Source of the DNA: Deuterostichococcus epilithicus
Lineage: Eukaryota; Chlorophyta; Trebouxiophyceae; Prasiolales; Stichococcaceae
DNA: 64,000 nt
NCBI GenBank assembly: GCA_033439295.1
Contig: JAVTLE010000013.1
Coordinates: 248,001 to 312,000 of the forward strand
Reading direction: 5' to 3'
Both the position numbers and the translations under genes were made by a program. This document shows, piece after piece, positions 46,876 through 56,766 of this stretch (positions are counted from its first letter, which is position 1; each line of letters opens with the position of its first letter). Under the pieces are notes generated by a model that did not search any database, was not told where the DNA came from, and was given only the letters and a program-made list of their open reading frames with translations.

Positions 46876-47443
46876 TCAGGCGCCTGGTGACGACGATGCT
46901 GTCTTCTTGAGGGCGCGATGGCCCGTCTCCGTTTCGAAGTTTTGGCCATGCCGCCGGTCTTCCTCCAGAGACGGCGAGGCTGTGGGCGCACTACATATCA
47001 GCGAGACAACTGCCTCGCACATTCTTCTCATGCAGGAGGCTGCGTTTGAGAGAATGCCGAGCAAGCACCATCAGCAGCAGCGCGAAACGTCATGCTGTGA
47101 CCGGTCAAGTCTGAGGGGGTGCACTGAGCTCCGACGCGACACTTTAGACCCAGAGACTTCAAGCGCCGAATTATCCAACGGCTTTGCAAGAAATTTGCTT
47201 AGTGTCAGATGGAATCAGAGCCCTCACTTGCTTTGCCCTCTTGCGGCCACCTTGCCAGGAATTGCCGCTGCAACCGCGTCGCCCACGGACACCCCCTGCC
47301 TGTCGGAAGGCGTGCCTGCAGGGGGCGTCGGTCCTTTGGCCTCCTGAGAGCAGGGTGACGACTGCTATTTCAATACCCCAGGCACCTTGCACCGTGCCGC
47401 TGCACAGGCGCTGCCTCCACTCCCTCAAAACCACACTGCCCAT
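46876..47443 (-). CDS. Small protein of unknown function (about 64 residues)
   Basis: Three minus-strand exons, 47443-47393, 47267-47228 and 46979-46876, join in phase to 65 codons. The protein begins MGSVVLREWRQRLCSGTRQF, continues LARWPQEGKA and ends in a charged tail (SLEEDRRHGQNFETETGHRA, then LKKTASSSPGA). The amphipathic Arg-containing start is compatible with mitochondrial import. No family was recognised. Support comes from phase-consistent GTGCAA and GTGAGG donors with CAG acceptors and from coding-like composition of the last exon; no homology supports it. Confidence 0.4.
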
Positions 47444-47499
47444 TGTCAAAGTGGGCCGAACAGTGGGCTCCCATACAGTGCAGAAACACTTCGCACAAG

Positions 47500-47859
47500 T
47501 CACTGCTGCGTCTTAAGCCCGACCTTCTCCATGTAGGGTTTGTCTGCCTCTTTAGAGCGTAGCCAGCCGCTGAGCAACGCGTAGCTGCCCAAGCCAAGGG
47601 CGCCAATGGTCACCCACCCCCTCTGCAGTACAGAAGGCAGCCGCGAATACTGATGATAGCATACGCCGATGCTCACAAGCGACAGCTTCAAATGTCATCT
47701 CTGTGCAGCGGACCAATGCCCTTAAGAACACAGCTGTCCCGCATGCATGGGGCAACCCGGTTGCAGCTGAGGGATCCCGCTTCATCCTGGTGAAATGGAG
47801 ATGATTGCCGGCGCCTAATGTGCGCACTTGCTTATGCCACCAACACACCGCAGAGCCAT
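47500..47859 (-). CDS. Small single-pass membrane protein (about 50 residues)
   Basis: Two minus-strand exons, 47859-47828 and 47620-47500, give 51 codons: MALRCVGGISK, then a membrane helix (GWVTIGALGLGSYALLSGWL), then RSKEADKPYMEKVGLKTQQ. The layout (short start, one helix, charged tail) resembles accessory subunits of mitochondrial respiratory or ATP synthase complexes, but I cannot name one. The acceptor used here ends GCAGAG; a CAG two bases earlier breaks the frame unless a different first exon is used. The helix-containing second exon is more secure than the first. Confidence 0.45.
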
Positions 47860-48738
47860 GGCGTGACGGCCGTCCGCGAAGCAATGGTGCGCTGCAACAA
47901 GCATGACGTGTACCTCTCAAAGCACAAAACGGCTGAAGCGTAATGCTGAAACCAAATCTATAAGCACCTGATTTGCCCTCCATGACCCGGGGTTGGTTGG
48001 CGCCTCCCAGAAGTTTTTGCTGCCCGCCTCCCCAACAGATGCGCCTGCAAAGCCGTCAACATGGCGAATATGTTCAGAAATGGCTCGACTTTTGTATCCA
48101 TGTCAGGGCGCTCAGCCGATGCAGTCAGATTTTGTCGCCGCCGCCAGTCCTGGCAATGAGGTGAATTACGCATGTATGCGGCTGACGACTTAGTCTACTC
48201 ATCGCACATGTGCACCTGCGCCGTGGTTCGAAAACTGTCGAGGCAGCGAGACGAGCGCCTGCCGCGACGTTGATGACGCCTGCGTGGCATCTCTGCAGAG
48301 GGTGTTACGTAGCAGTCGCGCTGACAGGTTGCCCGCATGACCCCTGATCATCTTTGCGACGCTTTGGTTGACCCTGTCGACAAGAAGGTACAGTGTACAA
48401 GAATCGAGGGGAATTGGCTTCTTGCGACGTGTCGTTGCGCTTCTGCTGATTTTAATTGGCCTTCCTGTCAGCTTCTTGGACAACACCCACAGATCTTTTC
48501 ATTGTTCACCTTCCTGGTGCGACCCAACATGGTGCATGAAAATGAACTAAATCTTGTTTACAATGCCTATGCTGTTGTGGCCAGAATCATGGTCCGACTG
48601 TGAAACCTTGGTCATGCACAGCACTGCTGTGGCCTCCGACTCCAAATGTGCCACAAGCACACTTGCAGCATGCAGGCTGTTTAAAGGCAAGCCCTGTCAA
48701 GAAAACATAGCGCATGCCATGCAGCCGCCGGAACAAAC
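47860..48738. other. Intergenic between small minus-strand genes
   Basis: Contains TTACA on the plus strand at 48558-48562 (TGTAA on the minus strand), 177 bases beyond the stop of the gene ending at 48739 and probably its polyadenylation signal. No other feature was seen. Confidence 0.4.
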
Positions 48739-49658
48739 TTAATCTTTCCCCTTGTAGTTGGGGCCCTTGTCCTTGTTCGTGTCGGCAAAGCCGCTGCCGC
48801 CGCCGCTGCTGTAGTCTTTCCGCGTCTGCTCGTTGCCGCCTGTCTCGCCCCTACGGTGAAACAGTTGCGGTGATCGGTAGCAGTTGGAATTCGTCGCAGC
48901 TCAACAATACACGGCGGCGGGAAGGAAATGTAGACTAAGTCAAACACCAACAACGGAGAGTTGCCGGCGACGCTGACAGCTTTGACAGCTTACAAACTAG
49001 CATTGCTACAAGCAGCAGCAGCTTCCTGCAAACCAGATTGGAAATAAGTCCAATTCGTGACTCACGACGTGCCAGATGCGCCTGCCATCTTGTTCTGCAA
49101 GTTCGCCTCAGGGTGGGCGCCAGCAGCTCTGTTCGAATCAAACGTCCGCTGCGCCTGTTGGCCAGTCATGCCAGCGGAAGGTGGTCGCCTCTCCTGCTGT
49201 GCCTGGCAGTTGCAGGAAGTGCGCAGTAGGTAAATATCGGGTCTGCGACATGTTGTGCATCAACAGCATTACAGAGCTGTGCAGCTGCGCATGTGTCCTT
49301 GCCACGCTCTGGGCCGCAACAAGGGGGTTAGCTGCTCCAGACACCATGCTGCCCCAAGAAAAATGTCTGACTGCTCGTTCGCTGCGTCGCAGTGGCGTTT
49401 GCAGCAGCTGGATGGAGCCATCTGGCAGCCCTGCAGTCGGAGGCAGCTGCCTGAGGTGGGACAGCCTCACCTGTCCGCTGCCAGCATCTGGAGAACTAGC
49501 AGATGTGCTGCGTTTGCGTCCGAACAGATAATAAACTCCGCCGGCGCCGATGATGACCGGTACGACAATTCCAGCCTGCACATATGGAGTGGACCAGCGC
49601 AACCATCATATGGTAGAAGCGCGTCATGCGGTGACCGTTCATCTCGCACTGACGCCAT
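48739..49658 (-). CDS. Small N-terminally anchored membrane protein (about 72 residues)
   Basis: Three minus-strand exons, 49658-49650 (nine bases, Met-Ala-Ser), 49575-49471 and 48843-48739, give 73 codons. The first residues are followed at once by a hydrophobic helix (AGIVVPVIIGAGGVYYLFG) and a positive stop RKRS, so the chain is probably an N-out or tail-in single-pass anchor. The tail is hydrophilic and Gly/Ser/Lys-rich, containing GGNEQTRKDYSSGGGSGFAD and ending NKDKGPNYKGKD. The C-terminal exon is convincing by composition; its acceptor (CGAG before ACA) is weak, and an unseen exon could lie between exons 2 and 3. Family unknown. Confidence 0.5.
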
Positions 49659-50630
49659 AGCCCCTCGTGCTAGATCTGGGTCGAAAAACTGAGCTCCAAG
49701 ATGCACATGGCGCAGGAACGTCAGAATGTCAGATCATGTTGCAGGTCAATTCTCAGGCAACATGCGTGCGGCAGAGCCACGGTCTACCTGTCCCCACGGC
49801 GGTCCCTCCCCGTGAGCCCTGGCGGTCCCAGCAGGATTTGCCTGCTCAGCAGCTGTGGGTATGCGGATGACAAGCGTGAGAGTTCTCGTTTGCACAATGC
49901 AAAATTTGTCATCAGTCGGGCGATGCCCAAATTTACTGGCTGGATCGCGGACCTGCTTGCATGAACGAGTCATGTACATTGCAGAAGCGAGCAGAAAGCA
50001 CTCGTGCATCCAAAACGAACTCACTCCGTTCGGCGAAGCCACGACACGCTCCCGAAGCTGGCGAGATGCGAGCCTGTGCAACGCCCCGCGCCACAGCATT
50101 CCTCATTGCGCCGCTCATGGTGAATCAGCTGACAGCGAGTCGACAGGATACAGTGCAATGAGTCAGGACGGGTGCTGCACCTGACCTCACGATAAGGGCT
50201 GCACTGCTGAGAAGGCAGCCTCTTCCGAGAGTGGAATACAATGGTCAGGTTGGCGAACCGTATTCTTGGAGAGGTCTGGCCCGAGGCTGAGTGCCTCAAG
50301 GCATCCAGAAGCACATACTGGCATCGCTGGTCGTTCAGGAATCGTACCTGGCGCTGTGCGGCATCGAGGGCCGTGACCCGGGGAAAGTTGTCTTGAGGAT
50401 ACCAGAGGATTTGCTGTGCAGCACTCGGTCCGTTGAACCTGGCCGAACTTGGGAGCATCGTTGTCTTGCGCTGCCTCGCAGTGTCGCAGGATTGTCGCCG
50501 CGTGTCGAGGGGGGGTTTCCGACAGTTGCGTAGCCTCTTCAGCGATCCCTGTCCGGTTCACCAGTCCAGCTGATTGACACAAAATCACAGCCGCTCCGTC
50601 TTGCAACGCCATTCTGAAAGTGACGTCAGG
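49659..50630. promoter_or_regulatory. Divergent promoter region, small gene / RanBPM gene
   Basis: Separates two opposite start codons (49658 minus, 50631 plus). No promoter element was recognised; open frames here lack exon structure. Confidence 0.4.
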
Positions 50631-51596
50631 ATGGGGAGCGACGCTGGGTTGTCGCTGGAGGTGATTGAGGAGCTGCCCAGGGAGCTGGACCCGTCAAATG
50701 CGGGCGCCTTTCTCATCGTGGAGAAGTCCAAGCTGGCTGTGCACTACACAGGTGAGTTGAGCACGTGTCTTGCTTCGGAAATGGTGCAGTCCAGTGGCCC
50801 TGCAGCATGCGGCGTGGGTTTAACTCGCGCCTATCTCCAGTTCCTCAAACCCGGCAGCGACACGCCTGCTTAAAACAATGCTGTTGAGCAGCGCTCCTTG
50901 ACACCCTGCATGATTGCGAGCCCTGCGTCCGCATGGCGCCGATGCTCCGCAATCCCCTGACAAGCCACCTCGCGACCGTGAAGCAGCACCATTGTGAACT
51001 TGTGAAGTCGTGAAACCCCACAGGCAGCGGCGCGCACAACAACGATGTGGGCAGCATCCAGGCGAACTGCGCGGTGCCGCGCCGGAGGCGCCTCTACTAC
51101 TACGAGATCACGGTCAAGGACGCAGGGGACCGCGGCTGTATCGCGCTTGGCTTTGCGCCGCCAGACTTCAAGGCCGGCCGTCAGCCCGGGTGCGCGGGGC
51201 CAACGCCTGTTTGCCAACCCGCAGGTGCCACGTGCAAGCCTGCAGCTGACTGTCTGCTCCAAACTGGCCGAGGTCAGCAGGTGGCCACGATGTCAGGTGC
51301 GTTGGGCCCCGAACAGCTGCCTCGCGACGGTGTGACATGCCCTACTGGTGATCACCGTGCACTGGTGACCACCACGCTGCTGCCCCCTGCAGGTGGGAGC
51401 TGGGCAGCTACGGGTACCACGGCGACGACGGCCGCAAGTATGCCTCCACAGGCATGGGCGAGGACTACGGGCCCCACTTCGGTGCCGGCGACGTCATCGG
51501 CGCGGGATTGCACCTGGAAACGCAGGAGCTGTTCTTCACGTGTGTCCTGATGCTCCTTTCCAGTGTTAAAACATTACTCGTTCAACTTGGACCGCA

Positions 51597-51652
<56 letters not shown>

Positions 51653-54600
51653 CAGCAGCAGCAGCAGCGTCGTTGCCGAGACGGCTGAGCCTGCGCTCCG
51701 GTTTCCTGCCTGCTCTGGCTCCATCGAGAGGCTGCAAGAAGACAAGTCTGGCAGAAGCCGGCATGCAGGATACATTCTTGATGCCCATCTACACTTGATA
51801 CTCGCCCACACCGGTCCGGTTGCTGTGCAGGAAGAATGGGGAGCATCTCGGCACCGCGTTCCGCCATGTGGTGGCAACCTCCCTGGTGCCGACGATCGGC
51901 CTGCACAGGTGCACCGATGGTGACCTGCTCTCATGCATGCGCATGCTTCCCGACGCACTGGACAAACCCTCTGCCTGCTGCTCAGCAGCATGCGTTGGTG
52001 CGGTTCGAGATCAATGACTTGGTCTCAAGTGAATATGATATATTTAGAAATATCAAAACCCTATGTTTAATATTAATAAAATAGGTGGCAAGACCACTCC
52101 GGCAGTCGTGCCGCGCACATGACGCAGCAAATCAAGCCAGCACCTCGGCCCACCAGTATGAGAACACCAAAGCTGAACCCACGATGTGCTTTGCCAACGC
52201 AGCCTCAAACACTAAACCCTAAACTCTGTGCGCTCGCAGCCTCAACGAGGCGGTGGAGGTCAACTTCGGCTCAAAACCCTTCGCCTTTGACGTGGAAGGG
52301 CTGCTGCGGCAGGAGCGCGACCAGCAGGCGGCCGCCATTGCAGCGTGAGGGTTTTGCAAGCCCAGCTGCCACTCCCATTCACGAAGGGGGGACTGCTTCA
52401 GGGGAATTCCTTGCGAGTTCCTTCGAGGTTCAGGTGCACTCCACCGAGTCTGAGGTCCTGTACGCTGCGTTATAGCCCTGGATGCCGCTCCTACAACAGG
52501 GTTGGGGAGCAGAACGCCTTTGTTGCCTAATGCGTCTATGATTCCAGACAGAACAGGGCTCTGTTGCTTACGCAGTCGCAGCATGCTGAGCCTGCGGTCA
52601 GAAGGGCGTCTTAAGCCGCATGCGCCGCGCCCACGGCTCAGCTGGCCCGCCAGTCGGAGTAATGCGCAGCGAATCTCGCTGCAATCTGCAAGAGAGAAAA
52701 GTAGATGTAGTGCTGAAGGTTTTGCCATCCGTCCAGGCAGCGGACTGACTGCCGGTGGTGTCACAACGAAACTCGCTGCAAGCGTGGTAGAGTAGGAGAG
52801 AAGGGGGGGCTTCAGCATGAGGGACTGAACGCCCTGGCGTCTGGTGTGCTGCCAGGCTGGAGGTGCCCGCCGGGGTGACGCACCAGCTGGTGCGGCATTA
52901 CCTCCTGCACTTCGGCTACGCGGGGACGCTGTCAGCGTTCGATGCCGCCGCCGGCCTGCTGCCGGGCAGCGAGACGGCGCCCGTAGAGAGGTGACCCGCT
53001 CCTTGCTGTGCGTCACACCTTTAACCCTAGAACCACCACCATGGAGGACGTCGCATTGAACCCCCCCGCATCACTTCCTGACTCCGGCGCACCGATGCGG
53101 TACGAGCACACGGACAGCAGCAGTCAATGGCGCGGCGGCCGTGTGCCGGCAGCCGCCGCACCGACTGCAGATACACCCGCAGAACACCGTCCTTCGGTGC
53201 CGCGGCTGACGCCACGCTCCTCCTTCTTATGCGCAGCGCCGACTGCCCGGAGCTGCAGCTGCGGCACGCTGTGCGCGGCGCCATCGATGCCGGCGATGTG
53301 TGGCGGGCCGAGGCCCTGGTGCGGGACTCGCCCTACGGGTACCTGCTGGAGCCGCACTTTGCCGCCGATTCGTCCGCTTCCGCTGCTTCCTCTGCTTCCG
53401 CCTCCTCCCCCACGGCGGCTGGCGGCGGCAGCGGCGCAGCTGTGGCGGAGCCGTCGCGCGCGGGCGGCAGCCGGCCGGCCGGCTGCAGTGGCAGCAGCGC
53501 GGCAGGCGGCGGCGGCAGCGCGGCGGATGCAGCGACGGACGTGCACCTGCACCTGGCCTGCCAAAAGTTCGTGGAGCTGGTGCGGGACGAGTCGCGCACG
53601 CAGGAGGCCACGGACTTTGGCATCAGGGTGCGCGCCAGCGCCCTGCGGGCCGTGCAGTCGAGGCGGCCAGCTCGAGACACAGCACTTGCTCAGCTTGCCC
53701 ATCGTCGTCTCTGTTGGTTCTCAATCGTGGCAGCCTGCCGGAGGGACGCCATCTGACACCCGCAGCCGCGGTCTCTGCCCGAACCCGCGCCAAGCCAACA
53801 GATCTCTTCTGCGCCATGCGTCTGCTCAAGAGACACCTGCCTGCAGTTTCTGTGCCCACGGTCAGAGCTGCGCACAACTCGAGCTGACAGCGCCTGTCGC
53901 GGGCGCCAGCCCAGGCGTGCCCCAGCCCGATGGGCGGCGTGGCCCCACCACATCGAGGCACCGCCACGCGTAGCCTGCCAGCCTGCCCGATCATGTGGAA
54001 ACGCCACATTTCCCACACCCTGAACCCTAAGGTGCACCCGTGTCGCAGGTCCTGGGGCCGCTGATGCGGGTGTCGCCAGCGTACGGCCGCGTGGTATCGG
54101 GCGTCTTTGCGCTGATCGCATACGCGGACCCGGCCCAGTCCGTGCTGTCGGAGCTGCTGTCGTTAGCGGCGCGCGAGGCGACGGCCGACGTGCTCAACGC
54201 CGCCATCCTGGCGGCTGCGGCGCCCGCGCCCGACGGTGGGGCTGTTGCCGCTTCCCTCTCGGACATGCGGATGCTGCTGCGGCGCAAACACGGAGATGCA
54301 GCTCGCTTTGAAAGCCTGCTTCCTCCGCAGCGCTGTGTGTGCGCGGCGCGCGGATGATGCATGTGCAGGGGCACCAGATTCTTTGTGGAGTCTCAGTCTG
54401 CACGCTGCTGCAAGCTGCAACCCGGCAGAGGCTTGAAGCCTTCTGCCCTCTTCAACCCTCAACCCTAACCCCTGAAACCTAACTTCCGGCAGGCCCGGTG
54501 TCCATGGACTCGCCAGAGGCGGCGGAGCCCGCGGCGGGGCCTTCGACGCCTGCACGGGGCAACTGGCGGCGGGGGGGGGGGCCCGCCGCCGGCGGGCGCG

Positions 54601-55406
54601 GGCATTGCGAACGGCAGCGGCGGGAGCGGCGGCGCCGGCACCCGCGCGACGGCACGGCGGGCGGTGCCGGCGTCACTCGGCGGCCGCGGCCGCGGGCAGC
54701 AGGGTGGAGGCGGCAACGGCGGCGCGGCCGACGTTGCGGGGCTGGTGCAGTCTGCTCAAGCGCTGGTGAGGACATGTCTCGGCTGCATCTTGTCTGATTT
54801 CCAGAGTGCTTGGGCTTGCAAGCAGGCCTGATGACTTTTCGCGGCGACAAAGGTGTCGCGGCGCTGTCGCCAGGCATCCTACCCTCTGTTGTGCGGCGAC
54901 AGCGCAGCACCATTAGGCAGGCGATGCACGGGCACAATGCTGCACTGATGTGCCGACGCACAGCAAATACAGCGCTGTGCTGTGCTGTGACCTCCACAGG
55001 CAGCCTGTGACTGGAGCCTGACTCGGGGTTTCCAAATCTGTCAACCCAGGTTGGCATGGGGCTGGAGGACCCCATGGGAGCCGAGAGCCGCGACCTGACG
55101 GAGAGGCTCGGCGCCGCCATGGCCATGGACAGTATATGGATACCGCCGTCGCAGATGCTGCCAGCGGCGGGATGGGGCGATGGCACCAGCGCAGCAGCCT
55201 CGCCGGTGCGGCGGCAGGCAGCGCAGCTGCCGACGGCAGCNGCAGCCGTGCCGCCGCGGCCGGCGGCCACGCTGCAGCGTCTGCTGGCCCAGCTCGCGGT
55301 CGTGCGGCAGCAGATGCACGAAGCGAACGGCGCCCAGGGCGAGGTGTTCGACTTGGCGGAGCACATGGCGCCGCCGCCGGACACGGTCAAGCCCAAGACC
55401 GCGTGA
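50631..55406 (+). CDS. RanBPM-type SPRY-LisH-CTLH-CRA protein (GID/CTLH complex)
   Basis: Ten exons: 50631-50751, 51024-51189, 51393-51539, 51831-51908, 52240-52344, 52856-52990, 53237-53627, 54049-54235, 54493-54765, 55050-55406, about 652 residues. SPRY domain at about 41-200: YYYEITVKDAGDRGCIALGF, SYGYHGDDGRKYASTG, YGPHFGAGDVIGAGLHL, KNGEHLGTAF, VEVNFGSKPFAFDVEGLL. LisH at about 207-240 (HQLVRHYLLHFGYAGTLSAF). CTLH/CRA from 250 (LQLRHAVRGAIDAGDVWRAE, HLACQKFVELVRD, YGRVVSGVFALIAYADPAQS), interrupted by a Ser/Ala/Gly insertion; the CRA end lies in the last exon (RDLTERLGAAM). RanBP9/10 and yeast Gid1 are scaffold subunits of the CTLH/GID ubiquitin ligase. Exon 9 has an 11-G run near 54571-54581 where one base too many breaks the frame between SMDSPEAAEP and IANGSGGSGG; removing one G gives 653 codons. 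One undetermined base at 55241. Confidence 0.9.
51598..51671 (+). repeat. Intronic CAG microsatellite (about 24 units)
   Basis: An almost uninterrupted CAG/AGC run with one TAG interruption, in intron 3 of the RanBPM gene. It is therefore non-coding here, despite creating long open frames in several registers. Confidence 0.9.
52210..52225 (+). repeat. Telomere-like CCCTAAA motif next to an acceptor
   Basis: ACTAAACCCTAAACTC lies 13-29 bases before the acceptor of RanBPM exon 5. Similar C-rich units occur at 13823-13840, 18238-18259, 18321-18337, 54017-54031, 54452-54482 and 58205-58219, all inside introns and all in the CCCTAAA orientation on the plus strand. Confidence 0.7.
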
Positions 55407-56766
55407 GGGGTGCTCTCCACGAGCGGCTGGAGCAGTAGCCGTCGTTGGGAGCAGACGGCAGCGCTTGCCGTATGTATGTGTTTGGTCCGAGCTTTGGTGC
55501 GAGAATTCGAAACGGAAAGGGCCGGGTCCACGTCACAGAAGATTCAATTGCAGATACTTGTCCGGCGGGGTTGTTCTCGTCAGACAGGGCGCATGAAGCT
55601 CCCTGCAGCGGCGCAACTGCTGTACAGGTCCCGTTTGCAAACCGGCTCGAGCAGTTCTTGAGCTCTTAGACGGTTCTACAGTTTGTGACTATCTCGCGCT
55701 GCTGCGCGTTGCCAAAGCGATCGTGTTTGCCAGCCGGCGAAGGGCATAACCGTGCGCCAGGTCCCGTCGCACTACAGGCCGCGATAAGGCCCGGCGCGCT
55801 TGCATGAGTCACAGGTGAGACGCATCTGGGCTTGGAAACACTGCGAGCGTCTTGCAGCGGCTTAAAGCTCGCGCTGCGGTGCAGTGGAAAGCAGGTGCAT
55901 GACACAGCCGAGTCAGCTGGGGGGTTCACCAAGGCGGCGGTCTCTGGCCAGGACCTTGCATTGCCTGGATGCTGCGTCCCTGAATCTTGGATGTCATGTC
56001 GCTGCCGCCGCTGCAACACTTTGGCCGGGTCGCAAACGCCCTCGGGCAGGGGCTTCGTATACAGCGCGTTGTGGTCGATGCTTGCATCGTTTTGCGGTGC
56101 GTCTGCAGGCCGGCGCACTCGGCTCAAGACTTGACACTGGTCCCAGTGCCGTGTTTTGCGCTGTTACGCCCTGCGATCCGGCATCTTTCGTTGCAAACCT
56201 GTGCACTCGCGAAGGAGCGTCCTGCGGGCAACAGACGGGCTGTACCGAGACAGCGGTGTCTCTTCTCACGTAACAGACTCTTCCAACCTCACCTTGGGTA
56301 CCTTCGGTGCACGACAGGCCCCGCGCAGCTTGGGGCACCGCAGTCCTGCTTGGGTGTCCTCGATGCCTTGTCGCCCAGGAGCAGCCGTGTCGGCTTGCCA
56401 CTTGCAAGCTGAGTCACTGAGTATGGAGTCAGAAGCATTCAAGAGATGGAGGTTCTGCTGCATCACAATCTAGACGGAGCAGGAATTGCGCACAGACCAA
56501 TTCCCCTGCGAGTGCAGACCAAGGCAACGGTGCTTTGGCCACACGAGAGGTCAAGTCGGTCTGCATGACGGAGAATCTTGTCAGCGGATCTCATTGGTGG
56601 ATCGCAGCCTCATAGCATATCGGTGGCAGGCTGCGGACGAAGTCAGCGGCGGCTGGGGTCCATGCTGCAAAGCAGGGCAGTCAGCAACTACATGCCCGTG
56701 AAAAAAAGTCCGATGTGAGTCAAGCGGCAGAACAGTCGACATCTTGCTGCGCAGGTTCTGCGCTGC
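55407..56766. other. Intergenic; RanBPM 3' flank and promoter of the next gene
   Basis: No phase-consistent coding chain was found. An acceptor-like CAG ends at 56752, just before the start chosen for the next gene, so an upstream exon of that gene may lie in this region. Confidence 0.4.

Noticed and set aside
51574-51906. Minus-strand frames with poly-Cys and poly-Leu runs
   Set aside because: They are reverse readings of the intronic CAG microsatellite.
52190-54490. Subtelomeric location inferred from CCCTAAA motifs
   Set aside because: Motifs are one to three degenerate units inside introns of housekeeping-type genes, with no long telomeric tract.
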